DNA from: Janthinobacterium sp. J1-1
GTDB lineage: Bacteria > Pseudomonadota > Gammaproteobacteria > Burkholderiales > Burkholderiaceae_D
Assembly: GCF_030944405.1 (NCBI RefSeq)
Contig: NZ_CP132339.1
Span: 5,332,001 to 5,396,000, forward strand
Direction of reading: 5' to 3'
Length of the DNA stretch: 64,000 nucleotides
Shown piece after piece: positions 43,992-52,551 of the stretch; position 1 is the stretch's first letter, and each line of letters starts with the position of its first letter. The notes beneath the pieces are model-generated. The model made no database searches, was not told the DNA's origin, and worked only from the letters and a program-made list of their open reading frames with translations. The translations under genes and the position numbers were made by a program.

Positions 43992-46003
43992 ACGCTGCCG
44001 TCCATCAAGGCCACGCCATCGCGGCCCTGGCCCTTGGCCTGGTACAGCGCCTGGTCCGCCAGGTTCAGCAGTTGTTCCGGCGTCAGCTCGCCTTCGTGGT
44101 AGATGGCGATGCCGATGCTGGTGGTCACGCTCAAAGGGCCGCTGTCCAGCGCGAACGGCACACGGATGGCGTCGACGATCTTGGCGCCGATCTGGCGCAC
44201 TTCCGCCGCACTCCTGACGCCCTCGAACACGATCACGAACTCGTCGCCGGCCAGGCGCGCCACCAGGTCGCTGGCGCGCACGCTGCGCAGCAAGCGCTGG
44301 GCAAATTCCTTGAGCACTTCGTCGCCGGCCTGGTGGCCCAGGCTGTCGTTGATCGCCTTGAAGCGGTCGATATCGAGATAGGCCAGCGCCATCGACGCAT
44401 CCGCCGCTTGCGCGCGCGCCATGGTTTGCGCCAGGTGTTCGTCGAAACGGCGCCGGTTGGCGATGCCCGTCAGGGTATCGGTGCCGGCGGCGAAGCGCAG
44501 CGCCGACTGCACCGCCTTGACCTTGGTGATTTCATGGATCAGGCCATACACGCCGATCACCACGCCACGCTCGTCGACGTCGGGCACGTAGCTGGTCTGG
44601 AAGGCGCGGCCGTTGCCGGCGCGCTCGGGTGCGCCGTCATCGACCGTGAATTCATATTCCACCTCCTCGCCGGCAAACGCGCGCCGCAGGTACTGCTCGC
44701 GCAGCTGATAGGCCGCTTCGCCCAGCACCTCGCTGATCGAGCGCATCATGCCCTCCTTGGCCGAGATGCCGAACCATTTTTCAAACGTGGCGTTGATGAA
44801 CTGGTAGCGGTGTTCGCGGTCGATATACACGATCACCACCGGCACGTGATCGGTCAGCAGTTTCAAGCGCCGTTCGCTGTCGCGCGTCTGTGTCTCGGCC
44901 AGTTCGCGTTCGGCCACCAGGGTATAGAAATCGCGGCTCAAGTCGCCGATCTCGTCGCGCCGCTCGATCTGCAGCGCCTCGATGCCGAGCCGGTGGCGGC
45001 GGATCTGGTGCACCTGGCTGCGCAGGCGTTCGAGCGGACGCAGCAGGCGCAATACCACGCGCCAGCCGGCCAGGCCCGCCAGCGCCGCCAGCACCAGCGC
45101 CGCCAGCAAGATCTTGCTGCGGATGGCGCGCAGCGGCGCGAAGGCATCGCGCGTGGGGTAGACCGAGGCCAGTATCCAGCCGGTGCTGGCGATGCGATGG
45201 TAGGCAAACAGGGCGTCGTCGCCATGGCTGGTCTTGCCCGCCATCGCCCCCTGGAAGCCTTGCATGGCGCTGCGGGTCGGCACGCTGGGCGGGCACAGCG
45301 CGCCGATATGGCGCATGATCAGCGACTTGTCGGGATGCTCGATGACGATGCCCTGTTCCGTCATGATGTACAGATGGCCGCCCGGTCCCGGCTTGAGCGC
45401 GTCGAGCCGGCCCAGGAAATCGGGCTGGCGCAAGTTGACACTGGCCGCCAGCACCAGGCGCACCTGGCCGCGCGCATCGAACACGGGTTGCGTGACGACG
45501 ACGATGGGCATGCCGGAGATGCTGCCTTGCAGCGGCTCGGAAACGACCGAGCGCTTCCGCTCCAGGGTCTGCGTGAAATAGGGGCGGTCCTTGACCGTTG
45601 CGCCGGCGCGCGGCTTGACCGGGCCAAGGCTTGCCAGCACGCTGCCGTCGAGACCGACCAGGCCGGCCGTGAAAAACTCCTTGCCAAGCACCGTCTGGGC
45701 GGACAGGAAGCGCTGCAGGCCGGCCTGGTCATGCACGTCCTGCGCGGCCAGGCTGTCGGCCATCACGCGCAGCACATCGCGCTTGGTCGCCAGCTCTTCA
45801 TCGATGAACACGGCGGCGCTGGCCAGCGAGGCATATTGCTGCTGGCTCGTCACGCCGCGCATGTCGCGCTCGGCCACGGCCAGGGTGGCCAGCGCCAGCA
45901 GCGCGACGGCGCCCAGCACCAGCAGGAAGACAACCACGCTCATGCGCGCCTTCAGGCTGGCGGGCAGGGTTTTGCCGATGCTCTTGCGTAGTCTCGTTTT
46001 CAT
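43988..46003 (-). CDS. Membrane diguanylate cyclase, Cache-HAMP-PAS-GGDEF
   Basis: A 671-residue inner-membrane protein has TM1 near 22-45, a periplasmic Cache-type domain (KDRPYFTQTLERKRSVVSEP, GHLYIMTEQGIVIEHPD), and TM2 near 300-320. A HAMP-like linker, a PAS domain (about 385-500, VIVYIDREHRYQFINATFEK) and a GGDEF domain follow. The active-site motif is the functional variant AGDEF (VARLAGDEFVIVFEG), and the inhibitory I-site RASD stands five residues before it. It should make cyclic di-GMP. Confidence 0.92.
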   Translation of the reverse strand: MKTRLRKSIGKTLPASLKARMSVVVFLLVLGAVALLALATLAVAERDMRGVTSQQQYASLASAAVFIDEELATKRDVLRVMADSLAAQDVHDQAGLQRFLSAQTVLGKEFFTAGLVGLDGSVLASLGPVKPRAGATVKDRPYFTQTLERKRSVVSEPLQGSISGMPIVVVTQPVFDARGQVRLVLAASVNLRQPDFLGRLDALKPGPGGHLYIMTEQGIVIEHPDKSLIMRHIGALCPPSVPTRSAMQGFQGAMAGKTSHGDDALFAYHRIASTGWILASVYPTRDAFAPLRAIRSKILLAALVLAALAGLAGWRVVLRLLRPLERLRSQVHQIRRHRLGIEALQIERRDEIGDLSRDFYTLVAERELAETQTRDSERRLKLLTDHVPVVIVYIDREHRYQFINATFEKWFGISAKEGMMRSISEVLGEAAYQLREQYLRRAFAGEEVEYEFTVDDGAPERAGNGRAFQTSYVPDVDERGVVIGVYGLIHEITKVKAVQSALRFAAGTDTLTGIANRRRFDEHLAQTMARAQAADASMALAYLDIDRFKAINDSLGHQAGDEVLKEFAQRLLRSVRASDLVARLAGDEFVIVFEGVRSAAEVRQIGAKIVDAIRVPFALDSGPLSVTTSIGIAIYHEGELTPEQLLNLADQALYQAKGQGRDGVALMDGSV

Positions 46004-46147
46004 GGAATCAGGGGTCCGGGACTTCCTGGCGCTGCGCCCCTGCTATCGTCGTCGCCAGTCCTGGCGCGTGCACCGGCAGGCAAAAAAATAATATTGCTTT
46101 ACGATATAATACCAAATTGTCCATGCCCATGGGCGACACGGGCAGAC

Positions 46148-46693
46148 TTACAACAGGGTCGCATGCGCCAGCAGATGGCGGTACAACTGGCCGGCCGAGT
46201 CCTCCAGCGCCTGTTGCTCGGTATCGAGCGTCAGTGCCGGCGACAGCGGCGCTTCATAGGGGGCGGAGACGCCCGTGAATTGCGGAATCTGGCCGGCGCG
46301 GGCGCGCGCATACAGGCCCTTGGGATCGCGCGCTTCGCACACCTGCACCGGCGTGCTGACATGCACTTCGATGAAGTGGGCGGCGCCGATGATGGCGGCG
46401 GCCATGGCGCGGTCGGCGCGGTTGGGTGAAATCAGGGCCGCGATCACCACCAGCCCCGCCTCGTTCATCAGGCGCGCCACTTCGGCCGTGCGGCGGATGT
46501 TTTCATGCCGGTCCTGCGGCGTGAAGCCCAGGTCGCGGTTCAGGCCATGGCGCAGCAGGTCGCCATCGAGCACCGTGACGGCGCGCCCGTCGGCCTTCAG
46601 GCGCTGCGCCAGCGCCCCGGCTATGCTGGTCTTGCCGGCGCCGCTCAATCCCGTCAGCCAGACCGTGGCCGCCCTGCTTTGTGCTTGCTTCAT
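46148..46693 (-). CDS. cysC: Adenylylsulfate kinase
   Basis: This 181-residue APS kinase phosphorylates adenylyl sulfate to PAPS. The P-loop is GLSGAGKTSIA, followed by VTVLDGDLLRHGLNRDLGFT, the conserved ISPNRADRAMAA, and VHVSTPVQVCEARDPKGLYA. ATG 46693 follows CAGGAGAGCAG. It stands alone, without cysDN or cysH. Before the mobile DNA at 46755-49828 arrived, it would have been only about 80 bases downstream of the nasA stop on the same strand, so it was probably the last gene of the nas transcript or close behind it. Confidence 0.93.
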   Translation of the reverse strand: MKQAQSRAATVWLTGLSGAGKTSIAGALAQRLKADGRAVTVLDGDLLRHGLNRDLGFTPQDRHENIRRTAEVARLMNEAGLVVIAALISPNRADRAMAAAIIGAAHFIEVHVSTPVQVCEARDPKGLYARARAGQIPQFTGVSAPYEAPLSPALTLDTEQQALEDSAGQLYRHLLAHATLL

Positions 46694-46742
46694 CTGCTCT
46701 CCTGTCGTGACAGGAAATATAACAAAGCAGGAACAAAAAAGA

Positions 46743-46754
46743 CAGCTTATGCCG
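46743..46754. repeat. Left target-site duplication of the outer mobile element
   Basis: CAGCTTATGCCG. It matches CAGCCTATGCCG at 49829-49840 in 11 of 12 bases. The two lie exactly at the outer edges of the inverted ends of the element between them. The one mismatch suggests an old insertion. Confidence 0.75.
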
Positions 46755-46992
46755 TAGTGCCGTTCAGTTAGTGTCCCTACGCTCCCGGCAAACCTGCAAA
46801 ACGGATTAAAAACCCGGTCGCCCGCACAGGCACACCGGGCCAAGCGCGCCTGAAAAATGTCGAGGGCAAGGCGCAGCGACGCAGACAGTACGCATGGTCG
46901 GCGAGGAGCTGCAACGCCGCCATCGGCATTTTCTCAGGCGCGCGTCTCTGAACTGACCCCCGAAAGTTGGACACGAACTTTCGGGGTTTTTT

Positions 46993-47526
46993 ATGGCAAA
47001 GTACAGTATGCAATTCAAACTGGACGTTATCCAGCAATGTGTACGAGGTGAAGCAGGAGCCAAGACGGTCGCCCGCCAGTACGGCATCCATCATTCGATG
47101 GTTGAACATTGGCTCTCTTTGTATAACGTTCATGGGCAAGCTGGTTTGGAGAAGAAGTTTACCCACTATCCGGTAGAGCGGCGCTTGCAGGTATTGGAGC
47201 ACATGTGGGCCAACAAACTCTCTTATCGCCAGACTGCAGCAGTATTTAATATCCGCGGCGGGAAATGCATCTCGCTATGGGAGCGCTGCTATCATAGTGG
47301 CGGTATAGACGCTCTGAAGCCGCGACAGCGCGGCAAACCTAAAAATATGCCTACCCCTCAGTCGCCTCAGCCTGTAACCCACGTAGATGATGAAACTCGT
47401 AGCCGCGAAGAACTGCTCGCGGAGGTCAACTTCTTGCGCATGGAGAATGCCTACCTAAAAAAGTTGAAAGCCTTGGTTCAGCAGCAGCAAGAGCAGCAGA
47501 CAACAGTGCGAAAAAAGCACAAGTAG
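46993..47526 (+). CDS. IS150-type transposase OrfA
   Basis: This 177-residue DNA-binding subunit has two helix-turn-helix regions (KLDVIQQCVRGEAGAKTVAR then QYGIHHSMVEHWLSLYNVHG, and LSYRQTAAVFNIRGGKCISL) and a C-terminal leucine-zipper-like coil (EELLAEVNFLRMENAYLKKL). Near its end the slippery run A AAA AAG (about 47510) allows the -1 shift that fuses OrfA to OrfB. Confidence 0.9.
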   Translation: MAKYSMQFKLDVIQQCVRGEAGAKTVARQYGIHHSMVEHWLSLYNVHGQAGLEKKFTHYPVERRLQVLEHMWANKLSYRQTAAVFNIRGGKCISLWERCYHSGGIDALKPRQRGKPKNMPTPQSPQPVTHVDDETRSREELLAEVNFLRMENAYLKKLKALVQQQQEQQTTVRKKHK

Positions 47527-48078
47527 TCGCTGAACTAAGGCAGCAATTTTCTCTGACAGACTTACTCAAGCTGGCCGGCCTGCCGCGCAGTACCTTTTAC
47601 TATCAGCAAAAGGTTGCGCAGGTGGCCGACAAGCATGATGCATTGAAGCAGAAAATTCGAACCATTTTCGCACGCCACAAGGGGCGTTATGGATATCGAC
47701 GCGTGACACTCGCTCTTCGGCAGTTGGGCCAGCAAGTCAACCATAAGACGGTACAACGCCAGATGACCCAGCTGGGCTTGAGGTCATTGGTACGGCCGAA
47801 GAAATATCGCTCGTACAAGGGCGAAGTTGGCCAGCCAGCGACCAATATCTTGCAGCGTCAATTTCAGGCAGAGGTAGCGAATCAGAAATGGGTAACGGAC
47901 GTGACGGAGTTTAACGTCGCTGGCGAGAAGCTGTATCTGTCGCCGGTGATGGACTTGTATAACGGTGAAATCGTTGCGTTTGAAACGGCTAGGCGGCCCG
48001 TGTTCACGCTGGTGAGTATAGTGGATCCCGAATCTGAGACGATGGTTTAAGCTGTGGTCCGTGAAAGGATGACAGCAA

Positions 48079-48369
48079 ATGAGTGAAGGTAAAAAACGTC
48101 GGGTACACACGGCCGAGTTTAAGGCCAAGGTCGGTCTGGAGGCCGTTCGCGGCGTCAAGACGGTGACGGAGATCGCGCAAGAGTTCGGCGTGCATCCGGT
48201 GCTGGTGGGCCAGTGGAAAAAGGAAATCCTGGAGAACGCCGGCGCGCTGTTCGACACCAAGCGCGGCCCCAAGCCGATCGATGAAAGCAGTCCCGAGGAC
48301 AAACTATACGGCGAGATCGGTCGGCTGAAGATGGAAGTGGACTGGCTTAAAAAAAAGCTGGGGCCGTGA
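48079..48369 (+). CDS. Inner IS transposase OrfA
   Basis: This 96-residue IS3-family OrfA has a helix-turn-helix (EFKAKVGLEAVRGVKTVTEI followed by AQEFGVHPVLVGQWKKEI) and a C-terminal coiled coil (LYGEIGRLKMEVDWLKKKLG). An A8 run near 48349-48356 is the likely -1 slippery site for the OrfAB fusion. It overlaps orfB by four bases. Confidence 0.92.
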   Translation: MSEGKKRRVHTAEFKAKVGLEAVRGVKTVTEIAQEFGVHPVLVGQWKKEILENAGALFDTKRGPKPIDESSPEDKLYGEIGRLKMEVDWLKKKLGP

Positions 48370-49331
48370 GCCAGGAGGCGCGCTTGGGCTGGATCGAAGC
48401 CGGGCACGAGAAGCTGCCGCTGACGCGCCAATGCGAGCTGGCAAGCGTGCCGCGCGCGACGGTGTACCGCCGGATCGACGCGGCATCCCGGCAGGCATGC
48501 GAGGACGAGAGCGACCTGAAGCTGAGCGCGCTGATTGACGAGGAATACACCAGTCGGCCTTTTTATGGCAGCAGGCGCATGGTCGTGTTCCTGCGCGCGA
48601 CGGGCCATGTAGTCAACCGCAAGCGCGTGCAGCGTCTGATGCGCGGCATGGGGCTGGCGGGCATGGCGCCGGGGCCGAATACGAGCCGAGCGCATCCGCA
48701 GCACAAGGTCTATCCGTACCTGTTGCGCGGTGTGCCCGTGACGCGTCCTAATCACGTATGGTCGACCGATATCACCTACATCCGGTTGGCGCGGGGCTTC
48801 GCGTATTTGGTGGCGATCATCGACTGGTACAGCCGCAAGTTGCTGTCCTGGCGCCTCAGCAACAGCATGGACGCGTCGTTCTGCGTGGACTGCCTGGAGG
48901 ACGCCTTGCGCCAGCATGGCAAGCCGGAGTTGTTCAACAGCGATCAGGGTTCGCAGTTCACCAGCACGGGCTTCACCGACGTGCTCAAGCGCGAAGGCGT
49001 CGCCATCAGCATGGACGGGCGCGGTCGGGCGCTGGACAACATCTTCGTCGAGCGGCTGTGGCGCAACGTGAAGTACGAGGATGTGTATCTGAAAGGATAC
49101 GCCAATATGGCGGAATTGACGGTGGGCCTGGCGCAGTATTTCGCGTTCTATAACGCTGAGCGGCCGCACCAATCGCTGAGCTACCAGACGCCCGACCAAG
49201 TCTACCGCGACGGGGTTGGCGGCGGTGCGCTGATCGTCGACCGGTTTGGTGACGACAAGAAGAAGTCACAGGAAGAGAGCAATACGGGTCAGCGCCGAGC
49301 AGCTGGAGCAGTGGAAACGGGCACAGCTTAA
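48366..49331 (+). CDS. Inner IS transposase OrfB (DDE integrase)
   Basis: This 321-residue IS3-family catalytic subunit has an HTH_21-type region (SALIDEEYTSRPFYGSRRMV), then the integrase core with all three catalytic residues: Asp in WSTDITYIRLARG, Asp in FNSDQGSQFTS and Glu in ALDNIFVERLWRNVKYEDVY. The end reads YNAERPHQSLSYQTPDQVYR, typical of the family. It is probably made as an OrfAB fusion by frameshifting; the GTG at 48366 is the first in-frame start. Confidence 0.93.
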   Translation: MSQEARLGWIEAGHEKLPLTRQCELASVPRATVYRRIDAASRQACEDESDLKLSALIDEEYTSRPFYGSRRMVVFLRATGHVVNRKRVQRLMRGMGLAGMAPGPNTSRAHPQHKVYPYLLRGVPVTRPNHVWSTDITYIRLARGFAYLVAIIDWYSRKLLSWRLSNSMDASFCVDCLEDALRQHGKPELFNSDQGSQFTSTGFTDVLKREGVAISMDGRGRALDNIFVERLWRNVKYEDVYLKGYANMAELTVGLAQYFAFYNAERPHQSLSYQTPDQVYRDGVGGGALIVDRFGDDKKKSQEESNTGQRRAAGAVETGTA

Positions 49332-49828
49332 ATTAGTCGGGAAAGTGTCTTGACTGATGGATCCACTTTTGAGCTCCATGCTCCAGAAGGCGCTGACCAA
49401 ACTGAAAGCGAAAGACAAACCTTTGCTACATTCTGACCAGGGATGGCAATATCGGATGCCTGCATACCAGAAAATGCTGAGCGATAAGGGGCTGGAACAA
49501 AGTATGTCCCGCAAAGGAAACTGCCTCGACAACGCAGCCATGGAAAGCTTCTTCGCCGTGCTCAAGACCGAGTTCTTCTATCTGAATAAATTTACTAGTG
49601 TCGAGGAACTACAGCGGGGCATCAAAAAGTACATTCACTACTATAATCATGACCGTATCAAGCTCAAGCTAAAAGGGCTGAGTCCTGTGCAGTACAGAAC
49701 TCAGTTCTTGATCAGCTAGCAAATTAAACCGTCCAACTATTTGGGGTCAGTTCACTCCGGCACGCCATTTTTACGTTTCTAATCCTTACGCATTGACATG
49801 CGTCTGACAGCTTAACTGAACGGCATTA

Positions 49829-49840
49829 CAGCCTATGCCG
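49829..49840. repeat. Right target-site duplication of the outer mobile element
   Basis: CAGCCTATGCCG, 11 of 12 identical to 46743-46754. It contains the TAG stop codon of nasA (49835-49833 on the reverse strand), so the insertion happened at the very end of that gene without changing its product. Confidence 0.75.
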
Positions 49841-52529
49841 CGCGCTCGGCCAGCGCTTCGGCCGCCACCACCGCGATCAGCTGGCGTATCTCCGGCACGC
49901 AGGAACCGCAATTGCCGCCCGCCTTGACGCAGGCAGTCACCTGCGCCGTCGTCGTCAGGTGATCCTTGCGGATGGCGGCGCAGATCGTGTTGCGGCCCAC
50001 GCCAAAACACGAGCACACGGTGGGGCCGGCGTCCATGCCTTTGGCAATCGGCTGGCCCAGCAGCACGCCGGCACGGTCCGCCGCGTCGAGCTGCGCGTGC
50101 GCGAACAGGCCGGCCAGCCAGGCGCGCGACGGCAGGTCCGGGCGTGGCGACACATACACGCATTGCGCAATGCGCCCCTCTTCCAGGTGCACCGCGCGAT
50201 AGACTCCCGCGCTGGCGTCGGCATAATCGAGCCAGTCGGCATCAAGATCCGTCACGCCCAGCAAATCGCGCGCCCAGCCGGCCAGGTCGTCGAGGCGATG
50301 GCGCCCTGCCAGCTCGTAGCGCAGGAATTGCTCGCCCTGCACCCGCGTCCAGTGCGCCACGCCGTCCAGCTTCAACGGTGTGCGGCTCAATACAAACGCA
50401 TGCCAGTGCACGCGGAACTGTTCGATGCGGACCGGCGTATGCTTGAATTCCGGTTCACCCGAGACGGGATCGACCACCGGATTGACGACGGCTCCCACGC
50501 GCGCGTCGGAGGCATTGGCGTCGCTCCAGTGGATCGGCACGAACACCTGGCCGCGCGCGATGCCGCCGCCATGCACCACGCGCGCCACCATCGCGCCCCA
50601 GCGGCTGGAAATGCGCGCCAGCTCGCCTTCGCGCACGCTGTACAGCAGCGCGTCCTGCGGGTGGATGTCGATGAACGATTCGGCGATATGGCCCGACAAG
50701 CGGGCCGCCTTGCCGGTGCGCGTCATGGTATGCCACTGGTCGCGCACCCTGCCCGTATTGAGCACCAGCGGAAAATCCTCGTCAGGCAGGTTGTGCGGCG
50801 CGCGCGGCGTGGTGGCGATAAAGCGCGCACGCCCGTCGGCATGGGCAAAGCAGCCGTCGCCGAACAAACGTGGCTGATTTTGCGGCCATTGCTGCGGCGA
50901 CAAAGCCTCGTAGCGCGCCGCGTCCAGCGCCACCAGGTGCGACAGGTTGAACAGGCGCGCCGTCTCGCCCTCGTTGCGGAAGGAGGACAGGCGCGCATGC
51001 TCGTCGAAAATCGCTTGCGGCGAGGTGAAATCGAAGCCCTCGTAACCCATGCGCGTGGCCACCTGGCACAGCACCTGCCAGTCGGCGCGCGCCTCGCCCG
51101 GCGCCGGCAAAAAAGCGCGCTGGCGCGAGATGCGGCGCTCGGAGTTGGTCACCGTACCGTCTTTTTCACCCCAGCCCAGGGCCGGCAGCAGCACGTCGGC
51201 ATACGCATTGGTATCGGACTGCGCGCTGATGTCGGACACCACCACCAGTTCGCACTGGTCCAGCGCGCGGCGCACCTGGTCGGCGTCGGGCATGCTGACC
51301 AGCGGATTGGTGGCGATGATCCACACGGCTTTGACGGTGCCCGCCTCGATGGCCTGGAACAGCTCGACCGCTTTCAGGCCCGGTTTGCCGGCGATGGCGG
51401 GCGAATCCCAGAAGGTCTGCACGGCTTCGCGGTGCCGTGGTTTGTCCAGGTCCAGGTGGGCCGCCAGCATATTGGCCAGGCCGCCCACTTCGCGCCCGCC
51501 CATGGCGTTCGGCTGGCCCGTCAGCGAGAACGGCCCCATGCCGGGCTGGCCGATGCGCCCCGTCGCCAGATGGCAGTTGATGATGCTGTTGACCTTGTCG
51601 GTGCCGCTCGACGACTGGTTCACGCCCTGCGAATAGGCGGTGACGACCTTGCGCGTGGCGGCGAAATCGCGGTAGAACGCCAGCAGCGCCTGCGGATCGA
51701 CCTTGCAGATTTTCGCCACCTGCAAGGGATCGGCACAGTCGACATGGGCGGCCGCCAGCGCTGTATCGAGACCGCTGCTGTGCTTCGTGACGAAATCGTC
51801 GGCGATCACGCCCTCTTTCGCCAGATGGCACAGCAGGCCGTTGAACAGCCACACATCGGTGCCGGGTTTGACGGGCAGGTGCAGGTCGGCCAGCTCGCAG
51901 GTGGCCGTGCGGCGCGGGTCGATCACCACCAGTTTCATCTGTGGCCGGCTTTCCCTGATGCGCGCGATGCGCTGGAACAAAATCGGATGGCACCAGGCCG
52001 TGTTGGAGCCCACCAGCACCACCATGTCGGCCAGTTCCAGGTCCTCGTAGCAGCCCGGCACGATGTCTTCGCCGAACGCGCGCTTGTGGCCGGCCACCGC
52101 CGACGACATGCACAGGCGGGAATTGGTGTCGATATTGGCGCTGCCGACATAGCCTTTCATCAGCTTGTTGGCGACATAATAATCTTCCGTCAGCAGCTGG
52201 CCCGAGACATACAGCGCCACCGCATCGGCACCGTGTTGATCGATGATGGCGCGCAGGCCGCCGGCGACCTTGTCGAGCGCGGCATCCCAGGAGACGCGCG
52301 CCAGCGCGCCGTTCTCGCCATCCTGGCGCACCTGCGGGTAGAGCAGGCGCTGATCCAGGTCGACGGTATCGCCCAGGGCCGAGCCCTTCACGCACAGCCG
52401 GCCCAGGTTGGCCGGATGGCTGGCGTCGCCGGCGATGCGGATCGCCCCATCGGGCAAACGGGTCGCTTCGACGCCGCAGCCGACGCCGCAATAAGGGCAA
52501 GTGGTTTTCACGGGCGTGCTGATGGTCAT
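49833..52529 (-). CDS. nasA: Assimilatory nitrate reductase, catalytic subunit with C-terminal [2Fe-2S] domain
   Basis: This 898-residue molybdenum enzyme reduces nitrate to nitrite in the cytoplasm. The N-terminal [4Fe-4S] ligands are in CPYCGVGCGV and GRLCVKG. Molybdopterin-domain blocks follow (TNSRLCMSSAVAGHKRAFG, GVNQSSSGTDKVNSIINCHL, GWGEKDGTVTNSERRISRQR). The C-terminal molybdopterin-binding barrel holds LVLNTGRVRDQWHTMTRTGK. The last 90 residues form a BFD-type [2Fe-2S] domain with CSCFGVGRNTIC and KAGGNCGSCVPEI, as in NasA of enterics. ATG 52529 follows AGGACAG. It is the last nas gene; its stop is part of a transposon target duplication. Confidence 0.95.
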   Translation of the reverse strand: MTISTPVKTTCPYCGVGCGVEATRLPDGAIRIAGDASHPANLGRLCVKGSALGDTVDLDQRLLYPQVRQDGENGALARVSWDAALDKVAGGLRAIIDQHGADAVALYVSGQLLTEDYYVANKLMKGYVGSANIDTNSRLCMSSAVAGHKRAFGEDIVPGCYEDLELADMVVLVGSNTAWCHPILFQRIARIRESRPQMKLVVIDPRRTATCELADLHLPVKPGTDVWLFNGLLCHLAKEGVIADDFVTKHSSGLDTALAAAHVDCADPLQVAKICKVDPQALLAFYRDFAATRKVVTAYSQGVNQSSSGTDKVNSIINCHLATGRIGQPGMGPFSLTGQPNAMGGREVGGLANMLAAHLDLDKPRHREAVQTFWDSPAIAGKPGLKAVELFQAIEAGTVKAVWIIATNPLVSMPDADQVRRALDQCELVVVSDISAQSDTNAYADVLLPALGWGEKDGTVTNSERRISRQRAFLPAPGEARADWQVLCQVATRMGYEGFDFTSPQAIFDEHARLSSFRNEGETARLFNLSHLVALDAARYEALSPQQWPQNQPRLFGDGCFAHADGRARFIATTPRAPHNLPDEDFPLVLNTGRVRDQWHTMTRTGKAARLSGHIAESFIDIHPQDALLYSVREGELARISSRWGAMVARVVHGGGIARGQVFVPIHWSDANASDARVGAVVNPVVDPVSGEPEFKHTPVRIEQFRVHWHAFVLSRTPLKLDGVAHWTRVQGEQFLRYELAGRHRLDDLAGWARDLLGVTDLDADWLDYADASAGVYRAVHLEEGRIAQCVYVSPRPDLPSRAWLAGLFAHAQLDAADRAGVLLGQPIAKGMDAGPTVCSCFGVGRNTICAAIRKDHLTTTAQVTACVKAGGNCGSCVPEIRQLIAVVAAEALAERAA

Positions 52530-52551
52530 GGGGCTGTCCTGTTCTGCAATG

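Larger units (their letters stand above)
48017..49369 (+). mobile_element. Inner IS3-family element
   Basis: This element of about 1.35 kb lies within the OrfB gene of the IS150-type element. The left end is TATAGTGGATCC and the inverted right end is A(A)AAGTGGATCC. Weaker inward similarity follows, including TTTAAGCTGTG on both sides. The host sequence TGAG (or GAG) is duplicated at 48013-48016 and 49370-49373, so the exact right border could shift by one base. orfA and orfB are intact, so this copy may still be active. Confidence 0.85.
47512..49719 (+). pseudogene. IS150-type transposase OrfB, split by a nested IS
   Basis: The 5' part (47512-48016) reads in the -1 frame from the slippery site: RQQFSLTDLLKLAGLPRSTF... 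through WVTDVTEFNVAGEKLYLSPV (first catalytic Asp) to RRPVFTLV. The inner element (48017-49369) interrupts it. The 3' part (about 49370-49719) carries LLHSDQGWQY (second Asp) and CLDNAAMESFFAVLKTEFFY (Glu). Removing the inner element together with one copy of the TGAG duplication rejoins the frame exactly as ...FTLVSSMLQKALTK. All DDE residues are kept, so this was an active gene until the insertion. Confidence 0.88.
46949..49754 (+). mobile_element. IS150-type element (IS3 family), interrupted by another IS
   Basis: The ends are TGAACTGACCCCCGAAAGTTGG at the left and, inverted, TGAACTGACCCCAAATAGTTGG at the right. A 3-bp target duplication CTC stands at 46946-46948 and 49755-49757, typical of the family. 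It has the usual overlapping orfA and orfB, joined by a -1 frameshift. The element itself is complete except that a second IS3-family element sits inside orfB. Without that insert it is about 1.45 kb. Confidence 0.9.
46755..49828. mobile_element. Remnant or miniature element with IS4-like ends, now carrying two nested IS
   Basis: The left end TAGTGCCGTTCAGTTAG (from 46755) and the inverted right end, which read inward is TAATGCCGTTCAGTTAAG (from 49828), share a perfect 13-base core, TGCCGTTCAGTTA. They are flanked by a 12-bp duplication. Both features fit the IS4 family (from memory, IS4 ends begin TAATGCCGATCAGTTAAG). Without the IS inside it, the element is only about 265 bp and has no transposase: 194 bp on the left with strong inverted repeats (GCGCGCCTGA...TCAGGCGCGC, 46844-46943) and about 71 bp on the right. 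It is therefore a MITE-like or internally deleted copy. Confidence 0.7.

Noticed and set aside
46777..47202. A 141-codon reverse-strand frame across the left end of the mobile DNA
   Set aside because: It crosses the border of the IS150-type element, so it is a product of the insertion; no family match and no ribosome site.
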